From NCBI RefSeq assembly GCF_003837805.1, contig NZ_RQIT01000002.1:372001-436000 (forward strand): DNA of 64,000 nucleotides, given 5' to 3'. A program made the position numbers and the translations under genes. Below are positions 7,854-18,761 of the stretch, one piece after another (within the stretch, counting starts at the first letter, position 1; every line of letters begins with the position of its first letter). The notes beneath the pieces are model-generated. The model was not told the origin of the DNA, ran no database searches, and saw nothing but the letters and a program-made list of their open reading frames with translations. Origin of the DNA: Bradyrhizobium sp. RP6 (GTDB taxonomy: Bacteria > Pseudomonadota > Alphaproteobacteria > Rhizobiales > Xanthobacteraceae).

Positions 7854-9809
7854 ATGGACCAACCTCAATCGTTCGACGGCGCCGACGTTCCCAATGCTGC
7901 CGGCGGCCCGCCCGAGCGGGCCACGCTGATGGGCACGCTGGCGCATCTGTGGCCCTATATCTGGCCGGGCGATCGCGCAGATCTGAAGATGCGGGTGGTC
8001 TGGTCGCTGGTGCTGCTGCTCGCGGCCAAGCTGATCACGCTGGCCGTGCCGTTCAGCTTCAAATGGGCGACGGATGCGCTGACCGGCGCCAATACCGCGC
8101 CGGTCGCGGCCGACAACTGGCACCTCTGGGTGATCGCCTCGCCACTGCTCCTCACGGCGAGCTACGGCGCGATGCGCATCCTGATGGCGGTGCTGACGCA
8201 ATGGCGTGACGGTATTTTCGCACGCGTCGCCATGCACGCGGTGCGCAAGCTTGCGACCCTCACCTTCGTCCACATGCACGAGCTGTCGCTGCGCTTCCAC
8301 CTCGAACGCAAGACCGGCGGCCTGACGCGCGTGCTCGAGCGCGGCCGCGAGGGCATCGAGGTCATCGTGCGCATGGTGATCCTGCAGCTGATCCCGACCA
8401 TCGTCGAGGTCTCGCTGCTGCTGGCGGTGTTGCTCTGGCAGTTCGACTGGCGTTACGTGGTCGCCACCCTGATCACCGTCGCGCTCTACATGTACTACAC
8501 CTACATCGCGACCGAGTGGCGGATCGGCATCCGCCGCAAGATGAACGATTCCGACACCGAGGCGAACACCAAGGCGATCGACTCGCTGCTCAACTACGAG
8601 ACCGTCAAATATTTCAGCGCCGAGGCGCGCGAGGCGCAGCGCTACGACAAATCGGTCGAGCGCTACGAGGAGGCGAGCGTCCGTACCTATACTTCGCTCG
8701 CGGTGCTCAACACCGGCCAGGCCGTGATCTTCACGCTGGGCCTGACGGCGACCATGCTGATGTGCGCGATCGGCGTGCGCAACGGCACCAACACCGTCGG
8801 CGATTTCGTGCTGGTCAACGCCATGATGATCCAGCTCTACCAGCCCCTGAACTTCATGGGCATGGTCTATCGCGAGATCAAGCAGGCGATCATCGACATC
8901 GAGAAGATGTTCAACGTGCTGGGCCGCGAGGCCGAGATCAAGGATGTGCCTGGCGCGAAGCCGCTGGTCATCTCCGCCGGCACCGTGCGCTTCGAGGACG
9001 TGCGCTTTGCCTATGAGCCGACGCGTCCGATCCTCAAGGGCATCAGCTTCGAGGTGCCGGCCGGCAAGACCGTCGCCATCGTCGGCCCGTCGGGCGCGGG
9101 CAAGTCGACCATCTCGCGGCTGCTGTTCCGCCTGTATGACGTCTCCGGCGGCAGGATCCTGATCGACGACCAGGACATCCGCGAGGTCACGCAGACGAGC
9201 TTGCGCGCCTCCATCGGCATGGTGCCGCAGGACACCGTGCTGTTCAACGACACCATCCGCTACAACATCCGCTACGGCCGCTGGGACGCCAGCGATGCCG
9301 AAGTCGAGGAGGCGGCGCGGCTGGCGCAGATCGATCATTTCATCCGCATGGCGCCGAAGGGTTATGAAACCCAGGTCGGCGAGCGCGGCCTGAAGCTGTC
9401 GGGCGGCGAGAAGCAGCGCGTCGCGATCGCGCGCACCGTGCTGAAAGCGCCGCCGATCCTGGTGCTGGACGAGGCGACCTCGGCGCTCGACACCCACACC
9501 GAGCACGAGATTCAAGGCGCGCTCGACCGCGTGGCGAAGAACCGCACCTCGCTGGTGATCGCGCACCGGCTTTCGACCATCGTCGGCGCCGACGAGATCA
9601 TCGTGCTGGACCAGGGCCGCATCGCCGAGTGCGGCACCCACGCGAAACTGCTCGCGCAGGGCGGCCTCTATGCCAGCATGTGGAACAGGCAGCGCGAGGC
9701 CGAGGCGGCCCGCGAGAAACTGGCCAAGATGGCCGACACCAGTGTGGCGCCCAACCGGGAGCCGCCGCCGGTCGATGACATCCTGACGACGCCTGCGGCG
9801 GCGGAGTGA
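7854..9809 (+). CDS. Atm1-type ABC exporter, fused permease and ATPase
   Basis: A half-size ABC exporter of about 650 residues. Residues about 45-330 form the six-helix membrane domain; the ATPase domain follows with Walker A GPSGAGKST, Q-loop VPQD, signature LSGGEKQRVAIAR, Walker B ILVLDEATSALD and H-loop AHRLST. The sequence between (ETVKYFSAEAREAQRYD, MVYREIKQAIIDIEKMF) is typical of the mitochondrial Atm1/ABCB7 and bacterial homologues that export glutathione-linked sulfur or metal species. I place the start at ATG 7854; a GTG at 7818 is also in frame. psd and pssA follow on the same strand. Confidence 0.92.
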   Translation: MDQPQSFDGADVPNAAGGPPERATLMGTLAHLWPYIWPGDRADLKMRVVWSLVLLLAAKLITLAVPFSFKWATDALTGANTAPVAADNWHLWVIASPLLLTASYGAMRILMAVLTQWRDGIFARVAMHAVRKLATLTFVHMHELSLRFHLERKTGGLTRVLERGREGIEVIVRMVILQLIPTIVEVSLLLAVLLWQFDWRYVVATLITVALYMYYTYIATEWRIGIRRKMNDSDTEANTKAIDSLLNYETVKYFSAEAREAQRYDKSVERYEEASVRTYTSLAVLNTGQAVIFTLGLTATMLMCAIGVRNGTNTVGDFVLVNAMMIQLYQPLNFMGMVYREIKQAIIDIEKMFNVLGREAEIKDVPGAKPLVISAGTVRFEDVRFAYEPTRPILKGISFEVPAGKTVAIVGPSGAGKSTISRLLFRLYDVSGGRILIDDQDIREVTQTSLRASIGMVPQDTVLFNDTIRYNIRYGRWDASDAEVEEAARLAQIDHFIRMAPKGYETQVGERGLKLSGGEKQRVAIARTVLKAPPILVLDEATSALDTHTEHEIQGALDRVAKNRTSLVIAHRLSTIVGADEIIVLDQGRIAECGTHAKLLAQGGLYASMWNRQREAEAAREKLAKMADTSVAPNREPPPVDDILTTPAAAE

Positions 9810-9886
9810 CCTTGTCTCCGGTCCCAACTCTGGCCTAAACAACCCGCGCTACGACCCGTGCCATTAACCCCGACCGGCAGATAACG

Positions 9887-10585
9887 ATGTCCATTCTCGA
9901 TTCGATCCAGCGCCAGATCCCGCCGATCCACAAGGAGGGTTATCCCTTCATCGGCGGCTTTGCGCTGGCAAGCCTGATCCTGTTCTGGCTGTGGTCGCCG
10001 CTAGGATGGATCGGCACGATCCTGACCGTGTGGTGCGCGCTGTTCTTCCGCGACCCCGTCCGCGTGACACCGGTGCGTGAGGGGCTGGTCGTGTCACCGG
10101 CCGACGGCCGCGTCTCGATGATCACCATGGCGCTGCCCCCGGCCGAACTCGGGCTTGGCGACCGGCCGCTGCCGCGCATCTCGGTGTTCATGAGCGTGTT
10201 CAACTGCCACGTGAACCGCGCGCCCGTGGCGGGCAGGGTGGATCGCATCGCCTATCGGCCCGGTCTCTTCATCAACGCCGAACTCGACAAGGCGAGCGAG
10301 GACAATGAGCGCAACTCGCTGGTCATCACGACGCCGGCGGCGCGGATCGGCGTGGTCCAGATCGCGGGCCTCGTCGCCAAGCGCATCGTCTGCTTCGTCA
10401 AGGAAGGGCAGGCGATCGGTGCCGGCGAGCGCTTCGGCCTGATCCGCTTCGGCTCCCGCCTCGACGTCTATTTGCCCGTGGGCACCAAGGCGCTGGTGTC
10501 GGAAGGGCAGACCGCGATCGCCGGAGAGACGATCCTGGCCGACCTGGCCGGCGACGACCCGGGCCGCGCCTTCCGCGCCAATTAA
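9887..10585 (+). CDS. psd: Phosphatidylserine decarboxylase proenzyme
   Basis: Converts phosphatidylserine to phosphatidylethanolamine at the inner membrane. The 232-residue protein is the short PSD-A form, with two N-terminal hydrophobic segments (residues about 22-50), VSPADGRVS, the [13 protein letters not shown] motif, and the self-cleavage motif GSR in [11 protein letters not shown] (about residue 190), where the serine becomes the pyruvoyl group. It is followed 84 bp later by pssA, the enzyme making its substrate, so the pair forms a PE synthesis unit. Confidence 0.95.
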   Translation: MSILDSIQRQIPPIHKEGYPFIGGFALASLILFWLWSPLGWIGTILTVWCALFFRDPVRVTPVREGLVVSPADGRVSMITMALPPAELGLGDRPLPRISVFMSVFNCHVNRAPVAGRVDRIAYRPGLFINAELDKASEDNERNSLVITTPAARIGVVQIAGLVAKRIVCFVKEGQAIGAGERFGLIRFGSRLDVYLPVGTKALVSEGQTAIAGETILADLAGDDPGRAFRAN

Positions 10586-10669
10586 CCAATAGTCGGTCTT
10601 GCAGGCGTTCCGCCGCAATGGCGGAGGACGGCCCGGCTTGCTATATCTCGCTTGAGATAAGGACAAGCC

Positions 10670-11548
10670 ATGACGCCCTACGACTTCAAGGACCCCGACG
10701 TCCGCCGCCGCCGGTTCCGGCCGATCCCGGTGCGGATGCTGGTGCCCAACGTCATCACGCTGCTGGCGATCTGCGCCGGCCTGACCTCGATCCGCCTGTC
10801 AATCGAAGGGCGGATGTCGCTCGCCGTCTACGCCATCGTGTTCGCAGCCGCGCTCGACGGCATCGACGGCCGTATCGCGCGCATGATCAAGGGCCAGTCC
10901 AAGTTCGGCGCCGAGCTCGACAGCCTCGCCGACTTCGTCAATTTCGGCGTGGCGCCCGGCCTGATGCTGTATTTCTGGCAGCTGCACGAGCTCGGTAATG
11001 CCGGCTGGATCGCCGCGATGGTGTTCGCGATCTCCGGCGGCCTGCGGCTCGCGCGCTTCAACGCCACCATGGACGATCCGAACAAGCCGGCCTTCGCCGC
11101 CAATTTCTTCACCGGCGTGCCGGCGCCCGCCGGCGCGATCACGGTGCTGCTGCCGATCTACATCGCCTTCCTCGATCTCGGCCGCACCCCTGCGGCGGTG
11201 ACGGCGGCCTACACGCTTCTGATCGCGTTCCTCATGGTGTCGCGCCTGCCGGTGTTCTCCGGCAAGACCAAGCGCATGCGCGTGCCGCCGGAGCTGGTGC
11301 TGCCGGCTTTCGTCGCTGTCATCGTCTTCATCGCGCTTCTGATCGCCTATCCCTGGCATGTGCTGTCGATCGGCACGGTGCTGTATCTTCTCGCCTTGCC
11401 GCTCGGCTACAAATCCTATCGCGACCAGGCACGCGCGATGGCAGTCACTGCGCCTGCGGGTGGAGAGGTCACGTCGCCGCCTTCGGCGCCGACGCTGGCC
11501 AATTTGTCGGAGCCGCAAGACGACGATCGGCCCGGACGATTGCATTGA
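10670..11548 (+). CDS. pssA: CDP-diacylglycerol-serine O-phosphatidyltransferase
   Basis: Makes phosphatidylserine from CDP-diacylglycerol and serine. The protein has 292 residues with about eight hydrophobic helices and the CDP-alcohol phosphotransferase signature, here DGIDGRIAR...KFGAELDSLADFVNFGVAP (residues about 63-92), with the conserved Asp set D-G-x2-A/R ... G-x3-D-x3-D. The C-terminal 40 residues are polar and variable. Membrane enzyme, type II (Bacillus/Rhizobium style). It is the natural partner of the psd gene directly upstream. Confidence 0.94.
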   Translation: MTPYDFKDPDVRRRRFRPIPVRMLVPNVITLLAICAGLTSIRLSIEGRMSLAVYAIVFAAALDGIDGRIARMIKGQSKFGAELDSLADFVNFGVAPGLMLYFWQLHELGNAGWIAAMVFAISGGLRLARFNATMDDPNKPAFAANFFTGVPAPAGAITVLLPIYIAFLDLGRTPAAVTAAYTLLIAFLMVSRLPVFSGKTKRMRVPPELVLPAFVAVIVFIALLIAYPWHVLSIGTVLYLLALPLGYKSYRDQARAMAVTAPAGGEVTSPPSAPTLANLSEPQDDDRPGRLH

Positions 11549-11668
11549 ACGGCGACACGCGGATATCTGTCATGAGGACCCCCGAGTTGGGTTGAGGCCC
11601 GATCTCGGCTATATCGCCCTGTGACGGCGGCATCGCGTCAATCAGCCGCCAATCTGGGAGAGAACGCC

Positions 11669-12388
11669 GTGACCAATTCCGCGACCGGGCCGCTGCCCGC
11701 TTCCGTCCTCGATGCGCTGGGCCGCTACGACACGCCGACGATCTGCAATGCGATGGAGATCGTGGCCCCCGAGCGGCGACTGATCGGCTACACCACCAAG
11801 CAACTGGTCTGTCCGTTTCCCGACCTGCCGCCGATCGTCGGCTATGCCCGCACGGTTACGATCCGCTCGGTGTTGAAATCGTCGCTCCCGGCCGAGGAAC
11901 AGTCGAAGCGTCGCATCGACTATTACGAATATGTCGGCACCGGCCATGGCCCGCGCATCTCGGTGATCCAGGACATCGACGGTCCTGATGTCGGCTACGG
12001 TGCATTCTGGGGCGAGGTGCAGAGCAACGTGCACAAGGCGCTCGGCTGCCTCGGCGTCATCACCGACGGCTCGATCCGCGACATCCCGCAATGGGCCCCG
12101 GGCTTCCAGGCGCTGGCCGGCTCGATCGGCCCGTCGCACGCCTGGGTGCATGCGGAAAGCTTTGGCGGCGAAGTGCGCGTCGCCGGCATGACCGTGAAGT
12201 CCGATGATCTGATCCACGCCGACCGGCATGGTGCCATCGTGATCCCGCTCGACGTCGCCGCAAAGCTGCCCGAAGCAGCCGAACTCTGCGGCCGCCGCGA
12301 GACGCCGATCCTGGAGATCGCCCGCAGCCCCGACTTCTCGCTGGAGAAGCTCAAGGCCGCGCTGAAGCGCTCGGCGGAGATTCACTAG
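11669..12388 (+). CDS. RraA-family protein (aldolase/demethylmenaquinone methyltransferase-like fold)
   Basis: A 239-residue RraA-fold protein. Landmarks are LGRYDTPTICNAME at the N-terminus, the core CLGVITDGSIRDIPQW, and DDLIHADRHGAIVIP, all family-typical. Members include RNase E inhibitors, 4-hydroxy-4-methyl-2-oxoglutarate aldolases and other lyases; the GVITDGSIRD with an acidic and an Arg residue fits the metal-dependent lyase site, but substrate is unknown. Start chosen at GTG 11669 because GGGAGA lies 7 bases upstream; the frame stays open to 11621. A second RraA-type gene occurs at 60.0 kb. Confidence 0.82.
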   Translation: MTNSATGPLPASVLDALGRYDTPTICNAMEIVAPERRLIGYTTKQLVCPFPDLPPIVGYARTVTIRSVLKSSLPAEEQSKRRIDYYEYVGTGHGPRISVIQDIDGPDVGYGAFWGEVQSNVHKALGCLGVITDGSIRDIPQWAPGFQALAGSIGPSHAWVHAESFGGEVRVAGMTVKSDDLIHADRHGAIVIPLDVAAKLPEAAELCGRRETPILEIARSPDFSLEKLKAALKRSAEIH

Positions 12389-12406
12389 GCGCGCGATTGA
12401 AAGACC

Positions 12407-12877
12407 TTACGGCCGCGATGCCGGCCGTGGGTCGCCTTGTTCCGTCAGAAACAGGACCGCTTGATCCGGCTCGGCGAACACTGCGGCGGCGCATCCGATC
12501 AGGGTGAAGCCGCCGGCAAGGTCCCATAGCGTGATACCCTCCGCATTGACCGGGAGTTGGATCAAACGCGCTGCCATCACCGCGAGGGCGGCCTCGGCAA
12601 AGAGCACGAGGCTGAAGGCCGGCAGGACGAGTTCCGGCTCCAGCAGATGGAGCGCCAGCACGGCGGGCAGGGCGGTGAGAAGACCGAACAGCGTCAACAT
12701 CGCGATGGCTCCCGCGATCGAGCATGCCGCAGCCCACAGGATGATACTGCATCGTCGCCCGTCTCGAATGTGGCGCAGGGCCGCAGTCATGGTTAGCAAA
12801 GCGTTGAGATTCCTGACTGCAGTCGGCAAAGTCGGCTGCATTTCGGCGCGATGCGCCGGTCTGGCGCGCCGGCTCAA
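12407..12877 (-). CDS. Hypothetical membrane protein
   Basis: No family recognised. Up to 156 residues with three or four hydrophobic helices: SIILWAAACSIAGAIAMLTLFGL, LPAVLALHLLEPELVLPAFSLVLF, AALAVMAARLI and a last segment LWDLAGGFTLIGCAAAVFA. The N-terminal 29 residues look less like protein, and an ATG at 12790 (MTAALRHIRDGRRC) gives a compact 127-residue membrane protein with a positive N-terminus; I regard that as the more likely start. Convergent with the RraA-like gene and divergent from motA. Confidence 0.6.
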   Translation of the reverse strand: MSRRARPAHRAEMQPTLPTAVRNLNALLTMTAALRHIRDGRRCSIILWAAACSIAGAIAMLTLFGLLTALPAVLALHLLEPELVLPAFSLVLFAEAALAVMAARLIQLPVNAEGITLWDLAGGFTLIGCAAAVFAEPDQAVLFLTEQGDPRPASRP

Positions 12878-12989
12878 CTTAACCTTTACGCGGCTTTAAG
12901 GGCGGCGCTCTAGGGTTTCCGATGCGGTTCGGGGTTGGGCCGCGCCAGCGGCCAGGACGGCCGTTGTTGCGTACGCGTTGGAGTATCCC

Positions 12990-13763
12990 ATGGATATCAT
13001 GACGGGCGTTGGGCTCACGGCCGGCATCATCGTCATCACCGCGATGATATTCATGGGCGGCGATCTCCACATGTTCATCTCCGAACATGCGATGATCATC
13101 ATCTTCGGCGGCTCGATCTCCGCCACCATGATCCGCTTTCCGCTCTCGGCGCTCCTGCACGGCCTTCCGCTCGGCGCCAAGTTCGCCTTCACCATGAGCC
13201 GGCTGTCGGCGCACGACCTCGTCGACGAACTCGCCCGCATTGCCGAGATCGCGCGCAAGCAGGGCCCGGTCGGCCTCGAAAAGGTGGAGACCGACGAGCC
13301 GTTCCTCGCCAAGGGCATCCGCTACGTTGCCGACGGTTACGACCTCGACTTCATCCGCGACAATCTCGAGCGCGACCGCGACAACTTCCTGATGCACCTC
13401 GACGAGGGCAGCAAGATCTACCGCGCCATCGGCGACTGCGCCCCGGCCTTCGGCATGATCGGCACCCTGATCGGCATGGTGCAGATGTTCGCCAACATGA
13501 CTGACCCTTCCAAGCTCGGCCCGTTCATGGCGACCGCGCTGCTCGCAACGCTTTACGGCGCGCTGGTCGCGAACCTGTTCTGCCTGCCGATCGCCGACAA
13601 GCTGCACGGCAAGCTGCTCGACGAGGAGACCAACCGCACCCTGATCATCGACGGCATCCTGATGATCCGGGACTCCAAGAGCCCGACGCTCGTGCGCGAA
13701 ATGCTGCTCGCCTACCTGCCGGAGAAGCATCGTCACGCCGAGGGCGAACCGGTGCCGGCGTAA
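12990..13763 (+). CDS. motA: MotA-type stator protein (MotA/TolQ/ExbB family)
   Basis: Proton- or ion-channel subunit of the flagellar stator, inner membrane. The 257-residue protein has four predicted helices: two near the N-terminus (VGLTAGIIVITAMIFMGG; HAMIIIFGGSISATMIRF) and two after a long cytoplasmic loop (IGDCAPAFGMIGTLIGMVQMF; FMATALLATLYGALVANLFCLPIA). The last pair is the MotA/TolQ/ExbB core. Start at ATG 12990 with TTGGAG 8 bases upstream. A motB gene follows 22 bp later, confirming the assignment; the size resembles PomA/short MotA. Confidence 0.88.
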   Translation: MDIMTGVGLTAGIIVITAMIFMGGDLHMFISEHAMIIIFGGSISATMIRFPLSALLHGLPLGAKFAFTMSRLSAHDLVDELARIAEIARKQGPVGLEKVETDEPFLAKGIRYVADGYDLDFIRDNLERDRDNFLMHLDEGSKIYRAIGDCAPAFGMIGTLIGMVQMFANMTDPSKLGPFMATALLATLYGALVANLFCLPIADKLHGKLLDEETNRTLIIDGILMIRDSKSPTLVREMLLAYLPEKHRHAEGEPVPA

Positions 13764-13785
13764 GCCCGCCCGCCGGATTTGAGAA

Positions 13786-14616
13786 ATGGCCAAGAAGAAA
13801 CGCGGCGATGCGCATGGCGGCGGTCACGGCTGGTTCGTGACCTTCGCCGACCTCATGGGCTTGATGATGAGCTTCTTCGTCATGCTCGTGGCGTTCTCGA
13901 CGCAGGACGCCAACAAGCTGAAGATCGTCGCTGGCTCGATGCGCGACGCCTTCGGCGTTCAGAGCGAAGCGCGCTACTCCGGCATCGTCGAGTCCGACGG
14001 CCTGCCGACGCGCCCGCGGCTGAAGAACGTCGATCACATCCAGCCTGAAGACGCCTCCAACACGCCGACCCCGGACCAGGAGGACCGCGACAAGACGTCG
14101 GGGGCGAAGATCAAGGTCGACCGCAATTTCGCGCTGGCCGCCGCCTCGCTGCGCCAGGCGCTGCAGGACATGCCGGAACTGACCGAGATGTCCAAGCACA
14201 TCATGTTCGAGGAGACCAAGCAGGGCCTCAACCTGGAGATCGTCGACCAGGACGGCCGCTCGATGTTCGCCGATGGTTCCAAGGTGCCCTATGACCGTAC
14301 CCGGCGACTGATCGAGAAGCTCGCGATCCCGCTCAAGGCCACGCCGCTCCGCGTGTCCATCGCCGGCCATACCGCGGCAGGATTCGTACCGACCCGCAGC
14401 GACTACGGCGCCTTCGATCTGTCGGCCGACCGCGCCAACGCCGTGCGCCAGATCCTCGAACGCGAAGGCCTGCCGCCGTCGCATGTTTTCGCCGTCTCGG
14501 GCAAGGCGGATACCCAGCCGCTGTTTCCGGACGATCCCTCGCTTGCGGCCAACCGTCGGGTGACCATCACCCTGATGCGTGAAGATCCACCGCTGCCGCC
14601 GAATCTGAAGCCGTAA
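13786..14616 (+). CDS. motB: MotB-type stator protein with OmpA peptidoglycan-binding domain
   Basis: Anchors the stator to peptidoglycan and carries the channel aspartate. Residues 1-15 are Lys/His/Gly-rich, then WFVTFADLMGLMMSFFVMLVAFS is the single helix with the essential Asp (Asp22). A plug-like amphipathic segment follows, and residues about 140-265 are the OmpA/MotB domain (SIAGHTAAGF..., LSADRANAVRQILEREG, NRRVTITLM). Length 276 is normal. It follows motA closely, and there are no other flagellar genes in the window. Confidence 0.9.
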   Translation: MAKKKRGDAHGGGHGWFVTFADLMGLMMSFFVMLVAFSTQDANKLKIVAGSMRDAFGVQSEARYSGIVESDGLPTRPRLKNVDHIQPEDASNTPTPDQEDRDKTSGAKIKVDRNFALAAASLRQALQDMPELTEMSKHIMFEETKQGLNLEIVDQDGRSMFADGSKVPYDRTRRLIEKLAIPLKATPLRVSIAGHTAAGFVPTRSDYGAFDLSADRANAVRQILEREGLPPSHVFAVSGKADTQPLFPDDPSLAANRRVTITLMREDPPLPPNLKP

Positions 14617-14790
14617 CCCCCCTTGCGTTACCGTTTTACCTGAGGCATGTCGTCGCGCTGACGATGAACGTTGCTGCGACGTCACAGCTTCTGTTCCGGC
14701 GACTGCTATGGTGCTGGGCCGATTGACAGGGGCGCCGGAAGCGTCAAAAGGCGCCGGATCGAATTCAGGGACGAAGCGTTTCTCACCCCC

Positions 14791-16692
14791 ATGACGGCGA
14801 GCATCACATCGACCGAGACTCAGGACGGGCAGCCGGTCACATCAGGCTTTTGGGCCCTTACGCTCGGGAGCATCGGCGTCGTCTTCGGGGATATCGGCAC
14901 TTCGCCGCTCTATGCATTCCACGAGGCCGTCAAGGGCGCGGCTCATGGCGAGCCGGTCTCGCGGGTCATCGTGCTCGGCGTGCTCTCGTTGATTCTGTGG
15001 GCGCTCCTGATCGTCGTCACCGCCAAATACGTCCTGCTGCTGCTGCGCGCCGACAACAACGGGGAGGGCGGCACGCTCTCGCTGATGGCGCTCGGCCAGC
15101 GCGCGCTCGGGCGGCGAAGCTGGGTTCTGCTCGCGCTCGGCGTGGTGGGCGCCTCCATGTTCATCGGCGATTCCATGATCACGCCGGCGATCTCGGTGCT
15201 ATCGGCGGTCGAAGGCCTGAAGCTCGCAACCCCCGCGCTCGAGCACTATGTCGTGCCGCTCACCGTCCTCATTCTGGTGTTGCTGTTCGCGGTCCAGAGC
15301 AAGGGGACCGCATTGGTCGCCTCAGCCTTCGGGCCGGTGATGGTGGTCTGGTTCACCGTTCTCGCCGTGATGGGGGCCGTCCACATCGCCGACGACCCCA
15401 CGGTGCTGGCGGCCATCAATCCCTATTACGCAGTGCAGTTCGTGCTGTCGCATGGCGTAATCGGCCTTGTGACCCTCGGCGCCGTGTTCCTGGCGGTGAC
15501 GGGCGGTGAGGCGCTTTATGCCGATCTCGGCCATTTCGGCCGTAAGCCGATCCAGTCGGCCTGGATGTTCTTCGTGCTGCCGGCGCTCCTGATCAACTAT
15601 TTCGGGCAGGGTGCGCTGGTGCTGTCCGATCCCAGCGCGATCGAGCACTCCTTCTATCGCATGGTGCCCGAGAGCCTGGTGTTGCCGCTGGTCGGACTTG
15701 CGACTGCCGCAACCGTGATCGCGAGCCAGGCGGTGATCACGGGCGCCTATTCGCTGATCCATCAGGCCGTGCAGCTCGGTCTGTTGCCTCGCTTCGAGGT
15801 GCGCTACACCTCCGAATCCCATGCCGGCCAGATCTATCTGCCGCGCGTCAACCGCCTGCTGCTGATCGGCGTGATGCTGCTGGTGCTGTTGTTCCACACT
15901 CCCAGCAATCTGGCCTCGGCCTACGGCATTGCGGTCTCCACCACCATGGTCGCCGACGGCATCATGGGCTTCGTCGTGATCTGGAAGTTGTGGAACTGGC
16001 GGGCAGCGACGGCCGCGGCGGTGATCGTCCCCTTGGTCATCGTCGATTTGAGCTTCTTCAGCGCCAACCTGCTCAAGCTCCTCGATGGCGCCTGGGTGCC
16101 GCTGCTGTTCGGCGTCGTCATGGCGGGGACGATCTGGACCTGGCGCAAGGGCTCCGGAATTCTGATCCAAAAGACCCGCCGGATCGAGGTGCCGCTGGAC
16201 GATCTGATCCGGAGCCTGGAGAAGCGGCCGCCGCACATCGTCAAGGGCACTGCGGTGTTCCTGACCAGCGATCCGGCTTTCGTGCCGACCGCGCTGCTGC
16301 ACAATCTCAAGCACAACAAGGTGCTGCACGAGCACAACGTGATTCTGACCATCGAGACAGCGCAGACGCCTCGGGTCGACCTGTCGGAGCGGTTCAGGAT
16401 GGAGAAGATCAGCGACAAGTTCTCCAAGGTCCGCTTGCGCTTCGGCTACATGGAGCAGCCGAACGTCCCCAAGGCGCTCGCAATCGCGCGCAAGCAGGGC
16501 TGGCAGTTCGACATCATGTCGACCTCGTTCTTCGTGTCGCGAAGGTCGCTGAAAGCCTCCGCACAATCGGGCATGCCGCTGTGGCAGGACCATTTGTTCA
16601 TCGCCCTGAGCCGGTCGGCCAACGATGCCACCGACTATTTCCAGATTCCCACAGGGCGAGTGGTTGAAGTCGGAACCCAAGTCACTATTTGA
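14791..16692 (+). CDS. kup: Low-affinity potassium transporter Kup, first copy
   Basis: Proton-coupled potassium uptake in the inner membrane. The 633-residue protein begins near [20 protein letters not shown], the signature of the KUP/HAK/KT family, has about 12 hydrophobic helices up to residue 450, and a cytoplasmic C-terminal domain ending [25 protein letters not shown]. The start is ATG 14791; the frame is open upstream to 14671 without protein-like content. A paralogue with the same architecture and an almost identical C-terminus follows 140 bp downstream. Confidence 0.95.
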   Translation: MTASITSTETQDGQPVTSGFWALTLGSIGVVFGDIGTSPLYAFHEAVKGAAHGEPVSRVIVLGVLSLILWALLIVVTAKYVLLLLRADNNGEGGTLSLMALGQRALGRRSWVLLALGVVGASMFIGDSMITPAISVLSAVEGLKLATPALEHYVVPLTVLILVLLFAVQSKGTALVASAFGPVMVVWFTVLAVMGAVHIADDPTVLAAINPYYAVQFVLSHGVIGLVTLGAVFLAVTGGEALYADLGHFGRKPIQSAWMFFVLPALLINYFGQGALVLSDPSAIEHSFYRMVPESLVLPLVGLATAATVIASQAVITGAYSLIHQAVQLGLLPRFEVRYTSESHAGQIYLPRVNRLLLIGVMLLVLLFHTPSNLASAYGIAVSTTMVADGIMGFVVIWKLWNWRAATAAAVIVPLVIVDLSFFSANLLKLLDGAWVPLLFGVVMAGTIWTWRKGSGILIQKTRRIEVPLDDLIRSLEKRPPHIVKGTAVFLTSDPAFVPTALLHNLKHNKVLHEHNVILTIETAQTPRVDLSERFRMEKISDKFSKVRLRFGYMEQPNVPKALAIARKQGWQFDIMSTSFFVSRRSLKASAQSGMPLWQDHLFIALSRSANDATDYFQIPTGRVVEVGTQVTI

Positions 16693-16832
16693 ACGCAACC
16701 GGCCAACCCATGCAAAATTAGCATGGCTATGGTCTGGAATCGGCCTAGGCCATGCCGGTAGCGCAAGCCTATAAGCCGCGCGCTCCTCCGCCGTTATGCC
16801 GTGAAGCATTGTAGAGGCCATTGGGCTCTTCC

Positions 16833-18761
16833 ATGACCAGTGACGTAGCAGTTCCCGCCCCGGAGACGGCGGCGGCCAGCGGACATGGCGAGGCCCATAC
16901 CACAGCCGGTTTCGGCGCGCTGACGCTCGGCAGTATCGGTGTCGTCTATGGCGATATCGGCACCAGCCCGCTCTACGCGTTCCGCGAGGCGGTGATGGCG
17001 GCCTCGGGCGCAGAGGGCCTGCCGACCCCTGCGGCTGTGCTCGGCGTACTCTCCCTGATCCTGTGGGCGCTCATCATCGTGGTGACGCTCAAATACGTCG
17101 TGATCCTGCTGCGCGCCGACAACAATGGCGAGGGCGGCACACTGGCCCTGATGGCGCTGGCCCAGCGGGCGGTTGGCAACGGCGGGGCGAGCATCGTCCT
17201 GCTCGGCATCATTTCCGGCGCCCTGTTCTACGGCGATGCCGTGATCACTCCGGCACTCTCGGTGCTGTCGGCGATCGAAGGCATGAAGGACGTCACCCTC
17301 AAGTTCGAGCCTTACATCGTTCCGCTGACCGTGGTGATCCTGGTCGCTCTGTTCGCCGTGCAATCCCGCGGCACCGCTCGCGTTGCCGCCTTCTTCGGTC
17401 CGATCATGTGCGTCTGGTTCGCAGTCCTCGCTGCGGTGGCGATCCATCCGATCATCCAGCAGCCCCAGGTGCTGCTTGCGCTGAACCCGCTCTATGCCGT
17501 GTCCTTCATGTTCCACCACGGCATCATCGGCTTCGTGACGCTGGGCGCGGTGTTCCTGGCCGTGACCGGCGCCGAGGCGCTCTATGCCGACCTCGGCCAT
17601 TTCGGCAAGCGGCCGATCCAGTTCGCCTGGCTCTCTATCGTGCTGCCCTCGCTGGCACTGAACTATCTGGGGCAGGGGGCGCTCGTCCTCAGCGACCCCG
17701 GCGCGATCGTGAGCCCGTTCTTTCAGCTCTTCCCGCAAGGTCTTATCCGCGGCTGCATGGTCGTGCTCGCCACGATGGCGACCGTCATTGCAAGCCAGGC
17801 GGTCATCACCGGCGCCTATTCGCTGACGCGCCAGGCGATCCAGCTCGGCTTGCTGCCGCGCTTCGAAATTCGCCATACTTCTGAAGCCCATTCCGGCCAG
17901 ATCTTCATCCCGCGCATCAACCAGTTGCTGCTGGTCGCGGTGGTGCTGCTGGTGCTCATGTTCCGCTCCTCCAGTGCCCTGGCCTCGGCCTATGGCATCT
18001 CGGTCACCGGCACCATGGTGGTTACGGCCATGATGGGCTTTGTCGTGATCTGGAAGGTCTGGCGATGGTCGCCATTCGCCGCCGCCGCTCTCATTGCGCC
18101 GTTCCTGTTCCTCGACCTGACCTTTCTCTCCGCCAACCTGCTCAAGGTGTTCGAGGGCGGCTGGGTACCGCTGGCGCTCGGCGCCCTCATGATCATCCTG
18201 ATGTGCACGTGGCGGCGTGGCAGCCGGCTCTTGTTCGAGAAGTCGCGCAAGCTCGAGTTTCCGCTCGCCGACCTCGTGGCCATGCTGGAGAAGCGGCCAC
18301 CCCAGCGCGTGCCGGGCACCGCTGTATTCCTGACCTCGGACCCAATGAGCGCGCCCACCGCGCTGATGCATAGTCTGAAGCACTACAAGGTGCTGCACGA
18401 GAAGAACGTCATTCTCACCATCGAGACCGCGCGGACTCCGCGGATCGATCTGGCGGACCGCGTGAGGCTGGAGCAGATCAGCTCGACCTTCTCCAAGGTG
18501 ACGCTGAAGTTCGGCTTCATGGAATCGCCCAACGTGCCGAAGGCGCTGGCGATCGCCCGCAAGCTGGGCTGGCAGTTCGACATCATGTCGACCTCGTTCT
18601 TCCTGTCGCGCCGGGCGCTGAAGCCCGCCGTCCATTCCGGCATGCCGCGGTGGCAGGACCGGTTGTTCATCTCGCTCAGCCGCTCCGCCAACGACGCCAC
18701 CGACTATTTCCAGATCCCCTCCGGCCGCGTGGTCGAGGTCGGCACGCAGGTGACGATCTAG
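16833..18761 (+). CDS. kup: Low-affinity potassium transporter Kup, second copy
   Basis: Tandem paralogue of the preceding gene, 642 residues, with [20 protein letters not shown] near residue 32, the same helix pattern, and the same C-terminal [25 protein letters not shown]. Divergence is concentrated in helix-connecting loops and the N-terminal 25 residues. Tandem kup genes are common in Bradyrhizobium and suggest different affinities or expression. The own upstream region (16693-16832) leaves room for a separate promoter. Start at ATG 16833 rather than the in-frame TTG 16821. Confidence 0.95.
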   Translation: MTSDVAVPAPETAAASGHGEAHTTAGFGALTLGSIGVVYGDIGTSPLYAFREAVMAASGAEGLPTPAAVLGVLSLILWALIIVVTLKYVVILLRADNNGEGGTLALMALAQRAVGNGGASIVLLGIISGALFYGDAVITPALSVLSAIEGMKDVTLKFEPYIVPLTVVILVALFAVQSRGTARVAAFFGPIMCVWFAVLAAVAIHPIIQQPQVLLALNPLYAVSFMFHHGIIGFVTLGAVFLAVTGAEALYADLGHFGKRPIQFAWLSIVLPSLALNYLGQGALVLSDPGAIVSPFFQLFPQGLIRGCMVVLATMATVIASQAVITGAYSLTRQAIQLGLLPRFEIRHTSEAHSGQIFIPRINQLLLVAVVLLVLMFRSSSALASAYGISVTGTMVVTAMMGFVVIWKVWRWSPFAAAALIAPFLFLDLTFLSANLLKVFEGGWVPLALGALMIILMCTWRRGSRLLFEKSRKLEFPLADLVAMLEKRPPQRVPGTAVFLTSDPMSAPTALMHSLKHYKVLHEKNVILTIETARTPRIDLADRVRLEQISSTFSKVTLKFGFMESPNVPKALAIARKLGWQFDIMSTSFFLSRRALKPAVHSGMPRWQDRLFISLSRSANDATDYFQIPSGRVVEVGTQVTI

